From Adiantum capillus-veneris (Eukaryota; Streptophyta; Polypodiopsida; Polypodiales; Pteridaceae), in assembly GCA_014529385.2 (NCBI GenBank), contig CM043945.1, positions 141,276,241 to 141,340,240 on the forward strand: a stretch of 64,000 nt of DNA. Direction: 5' to 3'. The notes beneath the pieces were generated by a model. The model saw nothing but the letters and a program-made list of their open reading frames with translations. It did not search any database and was not told where the DNA came from. Position numbers and translations under genes: made by a program. Below, one piece after another: positions 55,301 to 64,000 of this stretch. Each line of letters opens with the position of its first letter. The stretch's first letter is position 1.

Positions 55301-56022
55301 GAAGTTGTTGGTACCTGAGATTCGTCGAGTAGATGTATAGGATGTTTGACGACACTTTTCTTTCCAATTCTCATCTTGCATTTGTCTTTCTTGTTGGGTG
55401 AAACTCTGCTCTCTGATGTCCAAAAGGCATATACCAAATCTCTTGTTTCATTGGTAATAACGGTTCCTCGTGGCAATTGTCTCTCACAAGCACTGAATGG
55501 CAACACTTCATCTTCATCTTTATTCTCTAGCCGTGAGCTTGCTGCAGCTATATTCCTTCGATGGATCCCCATGATACTAGCCATTCTGGATTGGTTTACT
55601 GATTGTGAGTTTGTACTATTGTTCAGAATCATTGCCAAAGAGCTTCTCTTTACAAAAAGTTCACTTGTTGAATGAGGGACCTTTATTTGAGTCAAAGTGT
55701 TGCGCACACCTGATACAACAGTGTCTTCAACTTTGCTGAAATTTGATGGTTGCAGTAAGAAAAATGTTTGGTGGTCCAGGAATTGCCAGAATATTTCCTT
55801 CTGCTCATTCTTTGCAATCCCTACTGTTTGCTTGCGCCAACATCGAGCCACCGCTGCACAAATGTTCTTTCTTGAACTGGCTTCCGGTAATCCAAGTGCA
55901 GACGTAGGATGTCTTTCCTTGCTTCTTTGTGCGCGTTTCTTTGCAGCCCAATAATCACAAAGAAAAGCCTGATTACCGGTACATGCAGCTGGAATACTAG
56001 TGGTAATGGAATTGATATGCAT
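52394..56022 (-). pseudogene. P3: transposase-like gene of unassigned family, broken
   Basis: Exon 1 runs from ATG 56022 to a CAG/GTACC donor at 55315. It is basic, with RKNICAAVARCWRKQ and ACERQLPRGTVI, and is followed by an intron of about 0.85 kb. Then comes 54457-54260 with FYQYHEVGFFLNRFVFVPWVELYQ and SLDA; after a shift, KPYFVRKLKDRNTC and Cys-rich CTCSVCCKG...GDCSQC. Next, 53987-53142 has SIIDFTENYSFKVQNEI, VWSDGGASQFKARR, HNFSTSGDGKGEHDGVGA, with in-frame stops (TAG, TAA, TAA). After a further shift near 53150, 52394-53161 contains IGDSFAVKAAEANEDFYII and HLVRAIGFPM. The D...D...GKGEHDG spacing looks like an RNase H-fold DDE/D transposase. The superfamily was not identified. Confidence 0.6.
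54465..55215. repeat. Minisatellite in P3 intron (TTTGGTACTCTACAGATAGGC)
   Basis: About thirty degenerate units of 20-25 bp with the core TTTGGTACTCTA(C/T)A(G/C)ATAG(G/A). It includes a larger duplication: the block around GTGTGGGGTACCCTGTAAATAG recurs at about 54550 and 54967. It fills most of the first P3 intron. Confidence 0.92.
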
Positions 56023-56228
56023 CTATTGAACATTGCTTGGGCCACCTTGTACCTCGTCAAAAGAGAGGAACTGTGCATCACCTTCCATCTCGTCGATAGA
56101 GAGGAGCTGTGCATCACCTTCTACCTCATTGAAAGAGATTTCTCCTGAGCATTACCTTCTATCTCATCGAAAGAAAGGTCCTGAGCATCACCAAGCCAGT
56201 AATCTCCTGCACTACTATCCATTTACAA

Positions 56229-56264
<36 letters not shown>
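56229..56264. repeat. GA microsatellite
   Basis: 18 uninterrupted AG units just upstream of P3 exon 1 on the P3 strand, followed by GGGA-rich runs to about 56395. Confidence 0.95.
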
Positions 56265-56266
<2 letters not shown>

Positions 56267-56663
56267 CTCGAACACAGCAGCTCAGTGGCTATGGAGGCGG
56301 CAAGGAAGGCGAGAAGGTTCAAAACTGAGAGAGACACACAAGGAGAGGGACGTGCGAGGGAGGGAGGGAGGGAGGGAGAGAGAGAGAGAGGTGCTGGAGT
56401 GAAAGCTCCCAACTGTAACCCTACCCCCTGGCCCCGCCGTCACCCCCCACCTCTTCTTAGGATTGCATGCTTCTGAAGTTAAAAAAACATCCACTTAAAA
56501 AAGAAGTTTATTTTCCCTCCCCAATTCCAAAAAAATGCCCATGGTTTTTACACACAAGAATCACCAAGCATATGTTGTGTCAAGGACACTCCTTTTTGTA
56601 CCACCAAACCATGCTTTGACCCCGCAATGAACGTTCTTGCAAAGCTCCAATTGCAAATTGAAT

Positions 56664-56985
56664 ATGTAGCTGGGATGTGGCTTCATTTTGTCCGGGAAAG
56701 TCACAATGCGTGTAAGGACCTTTCTTTTTCTATTTTCTCGATATGTGGCTGAGATTTGGCTTCATTTTGTGTTCGAAGATTTGACTTGCCTTCATTTTGT
56801 GTCAAAAGCTTCAATGCATTACTCTCAGCATGTGAGGGATTTTCTTTCCGATTATAGCAGGGATTTGGCTTCATTTTGTATCAGGAAACCATACCATATT
56901 TTTCTTGCTATTTTGCTCTATATGTAGCGGAGATTTGACTTGCCTTCATTGGACGTCGAAAGCTTGAATGCACATGAATGATTTT
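56664..56985. repeat. Subterminal degenerate repeat (GATTTGGCTTCATTTTGT)
   Basis: Four to five loose copies of ATATGTAGCTGGGATGTGGC / TTCATTTTGT, spaced about 60-110 bp apart, lie between P3 and the right inverted end. The spacing is irregular and the interval has no gene. Confidence 0.65.
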
Positions 56986-57083
56986 CTCTTCAATTTGCTT
57001 AATTTAGGACTTGGGGTATTTTTAGAATTTTTAATTTATTTAAGGGTATTTTAGGAAATTTTAGGTGTATTTTGTGGGTAGAT

Positions 57084-57163
57084 TGGGAATTTTGAGAATA
57101 CGAGGCGCATTTTGGGAATTGGTATTTTGTTAATTTTCCCTACTTTTATACAGACGGGGTCGC
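57084..57163 (-). repeat. Right inverted end of the putative giant element
   Basis: The reverse complement reads GGGAAAATTAACAAAAT, then CCAATTCCCAAAATGCGCC, TCGTATTCTCAAAATTCCCAA, matching the left end at 35632-35706 apart from a gap of about 14 bp. The distal part (GACCCCGTCTG) does not match the left end. Confidence 0.5.
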
Positions 57164-57344
57164 TTTATGCTTAGTTAGCGTGCTAGCACAGGTGGTTAAC
57201 GTTGTGTGCTTGGAGGGGGATGTCCAAGATTCGTGACGCATCCACGACGTAGGGGGAGCTTTAATAGTTGTGCAAGAACAAGTTTTGATCAACGGAACTC
57301 TTTACTTTGCCCGTGTGATCATAGAGCGACGAGGGGTGCAGAAG

Positions 57345-57379
<35 letters not shown>

Positions 57380-57679
57380 TTAATTGAATCTTAGGAGCGA
57401 GTGAGTGCTGATGGCTACATCGATAATATGACGACGCGGTTCTAAGGTGACAAGTGGGGAAGCATAGTCAATTGAAAAGCATTGTGGCCATTGAAAAGTA
57501 CGTGAGGTAACACGATCTTCCTTGGCTGGTCCACAAGGCGGGAGCAATATTGGAGCTTAGAGAGATCAATTTACATGGCAACCAGGGAGGCATATGGTTC
57601 TTTCGACACGTCTAGGCTATGCAGATATTTAATTAGGGAGCTCTCTCCTCCTCCTCTTTCCACACTTCAGCTCTCCCTC
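57164..57679. other. Interval upstream of the WD40 gene
   Basis: No gene is recognised. A GT microsatellite of about 16 units occurs at 57345-57375. Confidence 0.6.
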
Positions 57680-57687
57680 TATATAAA
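57680..57687 (+). promoter_or_regulatory. TATA box of the WD40 gene
   Basis: TATATAAA preceded by a CT-rich stretch (CTCTCCCTC), about 240 bp upstream of the first candidate ATG at 57919 and on the correct strand. The 5' untranslated region would be about 200 nt. Confidence 0.55.
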
Positions 57688-57918
57688 CACTTTACATTTG
57701 TTTAAGTAGACATGAATTTTGCTAACTAGCTATATATAATTATCCCCTCATTCGTCCAGCAAGGCAACCTTATTTCATTATGAGGCCTTGTTTCCCTAAT
57801 ATGACCCACCTTGTAACCGCCTTACAGCATACGGTGCTGCTCTGCACAACTGTTGGTCAAAAAGATCGATCGTAGAAAGTGCTTAAGGACGGTAGTGACT
57901 GGGACGGACCTACTCCAA

Positions 57919-59554
57919 ATGGCAGTTGTTCCCACTAATCCATTGAGGGGGTGGGGAAAGATGATGAAAACGTGGTTGTATACCAGCTTGAAGCTGCTGC
58001 CCTGCATGGCATATTTACAAATGATGCCATTAACTTAGCTTATAATGAATTACCGAGTAGGCTTAAATACATTGGTGCGAGAGGCAGCAAAGAAACCCCC
58101 CCAAGAGTAGAGTTGTCTATAGACACCGGACCTAATTGTATTACAACCATAGGACAGCATAAAGCCCGAGTTCTTGCGCTAGTACTTGCTGGAGATCTTC
58201 TCTACTCAGCATCGGCTAGCACTGACATAAAAGTGTTTAAGGCTCCTTTGTTTCAAGAACTAGATTGCTTTGGCAGTGGAGATGGGATGGTGAATGCTTT
58301 GATGACCTTTGGTGACAAATTGTATAGTGCCCATCAAGATAAAAAGATAAGGGTGTGGAAGAGAGTGGGGAATGGTGATACTACATGCAAGCATAAGCTG
58401 TTGGCCGTGTTGCCTAGACTGGATCATGTTTTGAAGAGCATGCTGTTGGAGAGAAGGTATGTGCAAGTGCGGCGGCATAAGAAGAAGCTATGGATGGAGC
58501 ACGCGGATAGGATAAGTGCGCTCGCAATGGGTGGCAGCAAATGGAGCAGTAAGGGAAATAGTACTCCTAGTGTCCTATACTCAGCTTCATGGGATAAGAC
58601 AGTAAAAGTGTGGAGCTTAAACAGTTATAAATGCATAGAGTCCTTCTATGCTCACAATGATGCTATCAATGCAATGACTGTGATTGATGGGTTTGTGATA
58701 GTGACTGCGTCGGCCGATTGCACTATCAAGCTGTGGATGCCGAGACGCTTCTCGGGGAAGAAGAAAAAACACAGCCTGGTCACCACACTGCATGGGCAGA
58801 GAGCTGCGGTGAACACGCTGGCGGTGTCAATGAATGGGAAAATTCTCTATTCTGGGAGCTCGGATGGGGTTCTGACAGCATGGAAAAGGGTGTATAATAA
58901 GCCTCAACCAAAGGTGAGCTATTCTTCTAGCAGTGAGAGCAGGAATGTAAGTACTGGGGAGGGGGACAATATTTATATAAGGCTGGGGAGATGGACAATA
59001 TAGTGCTAGGAGAAGTAAATGATGACAGCAGCTACACGGCAATTGTATCAAGCAAACATATTGAAAGTGGGTGCTTAGCAGGCCGGTTGAGGAGGGTGAG
59101 TCAGCAGAATACGTCGAGAGCAGTGGTTAGCGGTGTTGGCTTTGTGCTGAGGAAGGTGATAGTGGGCCACACAAGGGCTGTGCTGTCAGTGAGCACAGTG
59201 GGGAACAATATAGTATGCAGCAGCTCTGCCGACAAGACCATCAGAGTTTGGAGGAGGGAGATTGGCGATCGACCGAAGCGGCCCAGCGGCGGCGACTACG
59301 GCCATGGCGCCCATAAGGCTGCCGGAACATCAGTATGGGAGTATAAGTGCCTGTCAGTGCTGGCAGGCGACGGTGGGCCTGCCAAATCCATTGCTTCTGT
59401 ATTGCGGCCTGCATCACCTGCTCATGCCTCTGCTTGTGACTGTGCTCATCATGACGATGGCGATCGTGCTCGTCATGACGCCAGGGTCGTTGTTTACAGC
59501 GGTGGCCTCGACTCCAAAGTGAGAGTGTGGCCCCTCAGACCTCCCTCTGCATGA
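57919..59554 (+). pseudogene. WD40 protein of the JINGUBANG-like family, frame disrupted
   Basis: Seven WD-type blades are visible: TTIGQHKARVLALVLAGDLL; FGDKLYSAHQDKKIRVWKR; ALAMGG...SASWDKTVKVWSL; AHNDAINAMTVIDGF...TIKLWMP; GQRAAVNTLAV...SSDGVLTAWKR; GHTRAVLSVSTVG...DKTIRVWRRE; and YSGGLDSKVRVWPL. The segment LERRYVQVRRHKKKLWMEHAD is diagnostic of the plant JINGUBANG group, whose Arabidopsis member restrains pollen germination. ATG 57919 is one phase off the main frame (shift in the G-run at 57945-57956). A 29-bp insertion between 8-bp GACAATAT repeats (58965-59001) breaks the frame again. It has no introns, as is usual for the group. It may be a pseudogene, a polymorphic null allele, or contain sequencing errors. 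Confidence 0.85.
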
Positions 59555-59966
59555 GAGCCTGGGTCAACTGCACGGGCCACATTCATCTCTTTTTCTCTCT
59601 TAGGCAATGGTCACGCCAGGCATAGTCATCTTATTTCTGCTGATATAAGCTATGCCTTCGTCCTGGTCATGTTTGGACTGTATATAATCACTCCTCTACA
59701 GATCCCAGTAGTTTCCTTATGTATGACCTTAGAAACTCTGCCCTCAAATTATGCAACAAAGCACAAGATGCTCTCCCTGAAGACTGCAGATCACGAAGTC
59801 TATCAGATGGCATAAATGGAGTTATGATGAAGGCGCATATTTATCGGTTATTGATAACTATGCCTCATGTGACTAGGTCCTTACTCTCGTGCATACTTAC
59901 ACATGTACATTGTTTCTCTGTATAAACATTGCAAACTCTTGTATATATAGATACTGGCTCCATGTT

Positions 59967-59972
59967 AATAAA
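59967..59972 (+). terminator. Poly(A) signal candidate downstream of the WD40 gene
   Basis: AATAAA about 410 bp after the stop codon, in an AT-rich context. Confidence 0.4.
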
Positions 59973-60389
59973 AATCATTAGAAGCCATATTCCAAGGAAT
60001 CTACTCCTACACCTCCTCGTAGCACGCTGATGGGTGCAGGCTCCCCGTCGTCGTTTCCGCCCCATGATCTATCTGCTCTGACTCTCTGCTTGCCTCATCC
60101 ACTCATCTCTCCCCTAATCTATGCATCGCTCTCATACACTACAGATTGAGAGCATGTCCAAACAAGAACTTGGCACCGTGAGAAAGGAAATTCTGTTTGC
60201 ATCTATTTGTGTGACACACACGCGCGCGCGCGCACACACACGCACACAGAACTGCAGAAACTGCTTGCTGGACGGTCATGCATCTTGCGCTCTCCTACAT
60301 GGGTTGCCTCTCACAAGACCTGAACTAGTGGTGCCATGTAAACACACACACAGTCCCTGGACTAGTCGTGGCATGCGCGCGCGCGCGTG

Positions 60390-60428
<39 letters not shown>

Positions 60429-61216
60429 TTGCATGCAATGGTAGTCACCAACTTCTTGAGAGAGAAAAGAGAAAATCTTCTTGGATTCTACACTTATGTT
60501 TTCTTTTTTTGAATCCTAGGCACATACTTGTGTTGTGTATATATCTCCATGTCAATAGTTTTGGCGGGAAAATCATTTTCCAACAACAAGTTATAATGAG
60601 GAAACTTTTACATGGCACAAGAATTTCCCAAACAATCCTTTGTGTAGTATATCTAACTGCATAATTGCATCGTGAAAAAACTTGTAGGACTCATTGTCAT
60701 GGAAGCAATTACAATGCACAAGCTAGGTTTTGATTTTACTTATGACATGCAAATTTGCAGACCTGAAAACTAGTTTGTAAAGTGTTAAATAAAACCTATG
60801 AATTGTACTTGCCCACCTATTCGCTCTATAGTTGCTCCCTTACCTGATGATGCAAAGTTGCAATTCAAAACTTCATTTCTCTCGAGCTCACGACGTTCAC
60901 CATACAAACGAGTCATTGCGCCTACCCAATCCGTCGCAACAACGATGTTGTCTTCCACTTAAAGAGAAAAGATTTCATGTGGCCTGCTACGTCGGCCCTC
61001 ATAGCTCCCTTTCAACCACTAGGTGCACGAGCGTCTCTTCCATTTTCCCTTTCAAAAGTCTCCCCCCCCCCCCCTCCCCCCGCGCCCCCCCCCCCAAAAA
61101 AAAAAGAGTCTTTTATTTGCACGGTGCACCTGTCGACGTCTCTATCTGCATGCTTACTGCCACTTGCAACCAACATCCCACTTCTCTCCTGCCACATCGG
61201 AGCTTCAAACTTTGGC
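59973..61216. repeat. Intergenic DNA with microsatellites and a poly-C tract
   Basis: CA/CG alternations at 60213-60247 and 60377-60400, GA at 60401-60428, and a C-run of nearly 40 bases broken by single T or G at 61057-61095 followed by ten A. No gene is recognised; the Pro-rich ORFs across the poly-C tract are artefacts. Confidence 0.7.
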
Positions 61217-61432
61217 TTGGGCAAAATGCACTGGTCCATCAACTTTGGAGGCTTGTTGTGACCAAGGGATGAGAAATTTTAGAAGTTTCTCATTTTTTCC
61301 ATATGTAGTAATCCTTGAACTACAAGCTCATGAAAGGATTTTTCAATTTGAGTGGATCTACTATGGTTTCGGATTTTTTTTCCAAAACCACGAAAGGACA
61401 CTTTTATGTCCACTTAGGTTACTAGGCTAGTG
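61217..61432 (+). mobile_element. TTAA-flanked transposon, truncated copy T3
   Basis: It starts inside the element (GGGCAAAATGCACTGGTCC) and runs to CTAGTG with TTAA at 61433-61436, the same end as T1 and T2. It is about 90% similar to T2 in this part. The left portion is missing. It abuts Copia RNase H coding sequence, as T1 does. Confidence 0.75.
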
Positions 61433-61439
61433 TTAACCA

Positions 61440-62745
61440 ATAGAAACCATCCAATTCGGTAAGCCCGCTAGGATTTTTTCATTCCCCTGTACTCAACCTC
61501 ACAACTGGAAGTGTCCACAGTAGGTTGCTTCTTGCTCAACCATGATATACATGGATTGCCAAGCATGAAACAAAAACCACTTGTGGACACTTGCTTGTCA
61601 AAACAACCAGCCCCATATGAGTCCAAAAGGCATGTAAGTCTAGCGGCAATGATCCCCCCTTGGGATAAAACAATCCAAGATGTAAGTGCCACTCAAGTAG
61701 TGGAAAATCCTCTTGATGCTTAGACCTTGGGCTATGCATAAATCTGCTGACCTGTGAGACTACAAACTGAATATCCGGCCTCATGCTGCATACATAAATG
61801 AGGCATCCAACAACAGTTTGGTAAAGAGTGACATCTGCAGGATCACCAGCATCATGTAGACTCAACTTCAAACCTGATGTTTCCATGGGAGTGGCAATAG
61901 GTTTTCAATCCTCAAGTCCAAAATTACATAGCAATGTCTCTATGTAACATTTCTGACACAAGACAATACCACCATCACACTGCTTAAACTGTATACCCAA
62001 GTAATGATGCAACAGCCCCAAATCTTTCATCTTGAAAGTAGCATTCAAATCAGTCTTAAAATTCAACAATATATCTCTCATTTGATCCAGTGATCAGCAA
62101 ATCATTGACATAAAGAACCATAATGAGAAGTACATCACCCTCACCCTTTACATACAATGTGCTTTTTGTTGGACTATTACGAAAGCCTCGTTTGACCAAA
62201 TTAGTGTAAACCTTCTCACACCAAGCACGAGGAGATTGCTTAAACTCATACAAAGCTTTGTCACATTTGCACACCTTATCCTCTCTTCCTTTCTTGAAAA
62301 AACTATGAGGCTGTGTTACATAAACTTCCTCAAATATGTCACAATTCAAGAAAGCAGTAACAATGTTTGATTGATATACGTCTCAACCAATATGAGCTGT
62401 CAATGCACATAGAAAACACCAAGTTTCTCATACGACAAGTGGGACCAAAAGTCTCTTCATAATCTATGCCTTTTTGTTGTGCATAACCCTTTGCAACAAA
62501 TCAAGCCTTATAGCGATTAGTCTCACCATCCGTCTTGCATTTCAACTTGTAAACCCACTTCGTACCAACTGCCTTTTTGCCAGGAGGCAAATCACATAAA
62601 CTCCATGTGTCATTTTTTATAAGTGCATCATATTCTGATTACATGGCAGCCATCCAATTTTTTGAATTATGTGCTTCATCAAAAGACAGAGGTTCCTCAA
62701 CATCATGTAAGCTAGACACAACCAAAGCATAACAATCTGATGGAT
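61440..62745 (-). pseudogene. Copia E: decayed RT-RNase H fragment
   Basis: On the minus strand: NWMAAMQSEYDALIK-like start near 62680, PPGKKA, KWVYKLKCKT and GYAQQKGIDYEE by conceptual reading around 62450-62590. A clearer frame at 62056-62349 follows (EEVYVTQPHSFFKKG, LYEFKQSPRAW, LYVNDLLITGS). RNase H is at 61468-61886 (YQTVVGCLIYVCSMRPDIQF, STSGFCFMLGN, SWLSKKQPTV, SCEVEYRGM). The catalytic box is YVND instead of YVDD and several stops and shifts are present. It ends beside T3. No LTRs were found for it. Confidence 0.8.
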
Positions 62746-62749
62746 AAGA

Positions 62750-62924
62750 TGTTGACCTATATAGAGTAACTCTCTATATAGAGCCCTGGTCCCCTCTATA
62801 TAAACGCATCTCGTGTGATCAGTAGACACACTTTGGGGTATGCAATTGTGGTGTCATCTCTCTTTCTCTCTTCTCCCTCGTCTCGTGTCTCGCTCTCTCT
62901 CAGTCATCTCTCGTCTCCAGTTCA
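62750..62924 (+). repeat. Isolated Copia-type LTR (element F), 5' LTR position
   Basis: TGTTGACC start and TTCA end, followed after three bases by a primer site. It contains a TATA box (TATATAAA, 62797-62804) and an inverted repeat CTATATAGAG / CTCTATATAG at 62757-62781. Boundaries are inferred from the TG...CA rule, as no second LTR is in the window. Confidence 0.6.
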
Positions 62925-62927
62925 ACT

Positions 62928-62939
62928 TGGTATCAGAGC
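62928..62939 (+). other. Primer-binding site of element F
   Basis: TGGTATCAGAGC, identical to the sites of Copia A and B, on the plus strand. Confidence 0.8.
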
Positions 62940-64000
62940 ACACAATTCTCCATACAGCTAAGTAAATTTTATCTTTTTTCTGTTCGTGATAATAAATTTC
63001 TTTACAGTATGAGGTTTTCTTGTTAACTTGCTTGTTATCATAGTTGGTTGCGCAATGTTATGGTACCCGTGCTAAGGAAGCTTTGATTATAGAAGCGGAA
63101 AGAGAGGTAGCTCTGCAAACATTAACACCTGTAGGTTACTATATGCACGCGAGGCAGAGAGAATTGCTGAATATAAGAGCGGAAGAGAGAGAGAGGCAGC
63201 TCTGCATGAAACATGAACACGTGCAGATTCGAGAAGAGAGAAGAGAGAATTACTGAATATAGGAGCCTAAGAGAGAGAAGCATCCACTGCGAACATTAAT
63301 AACACCTGCAAGAAGCTTCACGAGAGAGAGAATCATGTATAATTAGCGGGCTATATCCTCCCTATTTTAATCAGCGCCTATTATTTTTTTACAGTTACAA
63401 TAGTGTTAATCGCTCGCTATTATTAGCAATACAATATCATAGATTTCTCTGACCTTAAAAAGAGTGTGTCAGATTAATGGGATGTGTGGCCCCAAGATCA
63501 GGGTCGGGTGCGCTGGGCTTGATTGGTCTAATGATTTGTTTGAGCTCTCATGAAAGCTCTATGAGCACGGCTTCTTTTCTCTCTCCAGCTTTACGAGCAC
63601 GGCTAAATAAAGCAGACATACAAGGCTACCTTCAAGGAGAGGCAGTACGCAGGGGGTGCTCCGACGAGAGCCAGAGGGAAGTTTCGTGTAGTATGGGGCT
63701 CTAGCTTGTCCCAGCGCTGCCTTGCAGGGTCTTTATTAGTCTTTCCGCTAAATATAGATGTTAGGTGCTTTTTAACTATGGTGATATTTTAATGATGAGG
63801 AGTGGAAAAGGTCTGCTAATTAGTGATAGCACAGACAAAGACATGTGCGCCAGTGATAGACAGGCTTGGTGCAGGCGGGGACAAGTTCTAGTGGAGATTG
63901 AGATGCATGCAGACCCGGATTCATTCTCTCACTATCAGATGCTTGCTCATCCCCTTCAATATAAACGTAGCCTATTCGCTTCAGAAAGCGCTGCCATATT
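62940..64000. other. Sequence downstream of element F primer site
   Basis: No gag or pol is recognised. GA-rich stretches with repeated CACCTG and AGAGAGAG segments occur at 63080-63340. The ORFs of 70-75 codons at 63044 and 63477 match nothing known. This may be a non-coding element interior (TRIM- or LARD-like) or host DNA. Confidence 0.4.

Noticed and set aside
52394-56022. Assigning P3 to KDZ, Kolobok or another named superfamily
   Set aside because: Only short motifs could be compared from memory and none was decisive, so the family is left open.
61012-61261. Proline/glycine-rich ORFs over the poly-C tract
   Set aside because: Homopolymer artefacts.
1-64000. CRISPR arrays, bacterial operons, rRNA genes
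   Set aside because: Direct repeats here are LTRs, minisatellites and microsatellites without spacer structure, and all coding sequence is plant or plant-transposon type.

Overview
The window is plant nuclear DNA from a large, repeat-rich genome. Evidence: Copia elements with TGGTATCAGAGC primer sites, Tat/Athila-type Gypsy elements with a second RNase H, a TNP2-type CACTA element, a MULE transposase, GT-AG introns of 90-104 nt, and a WD40 gene resembling the land-plant JINGUBANG family. A fern, lycophyte or gymnosperm-like genome would fit; the species cannot be named from this sequence. Almost everything is mobile DNA. The only ordinary host gene recognised is the WD40 gene at 57.9-59.6 kb.

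Region 1 (1-32.3 kb) is one Copia element (here 'Copia A', minus strand) blown apart by later insertions, each with readable target duplications. Its 5' LTR is at 32093-32288 and its gag starts at 31033. The gag is split by a whole Copia element B (25195-30426, plus strand, TSD CTAAG). The protease/integrase boundary is split by Gypsy element C (3276-24547, TSD ATGT). The integrase of C is split by Gypsy element D (5810-17030, TSD ATAC). The Copia A RNase H is cut by a TTAA-flanked inverted-repeat transposon (copy T1). LTR divergence counted by eye (D about 1%, C and B about 3%) agrees with the nesting order. Both Gypsy elements carry, between primer site and gag, two small ORFs of 70-76 codons that are conserved mostly through synonymous change. 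This is the clearest candidate for an undescribed protein family here.

Region 2 (32.3-35.6 kb) holds a complete copy of the TTAA-flanked element (T2, 32493-33812) and AT-rich DNA with no gene.

Region 3 (35.6-57.2 kb) lies between two similar sequences in inverted orientation and may be one giant Mutator-like element. It contains a broken MULE transposase (36.1-37.9 kb) and a complete CACTA element (38467-44630, TSD TCA) with TNP2 blocks, a second spliced 90-residue ORF and a captured HMA-domain fragment. Further right are three non-standard genes: P1 with a RING-like Cys/His cluster (plus strand), P2, an uninterrupted FCP1/NLI-like phosphatase-fold gene (plus strand), and P3, a broken transposase-like gene (minus strand) with D...D...GKGEHDG landmarks. 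The palindrome GTACCAAATTTGGTAC and GGTA(C)-rich minisatellites recur through this block, and P2 sits between inverted repeats. A 5'-truncated chromodomain Gypsy fragment with a long open frame lies between repeat copies at 49.8-51.9 kb.

Region 4 (57.2-64 kb) has the WD40 gene with its TATA box and poly(A) signal. The gene shows two frame disruptions, one being a 29-bp insertion between 8-bp direct repeats. Beyond it are microsatellites, a third truncated TTAA-element copy (T3) abutting a decayed Copia fragment, and an isolated Copia-type LTR with primer site.
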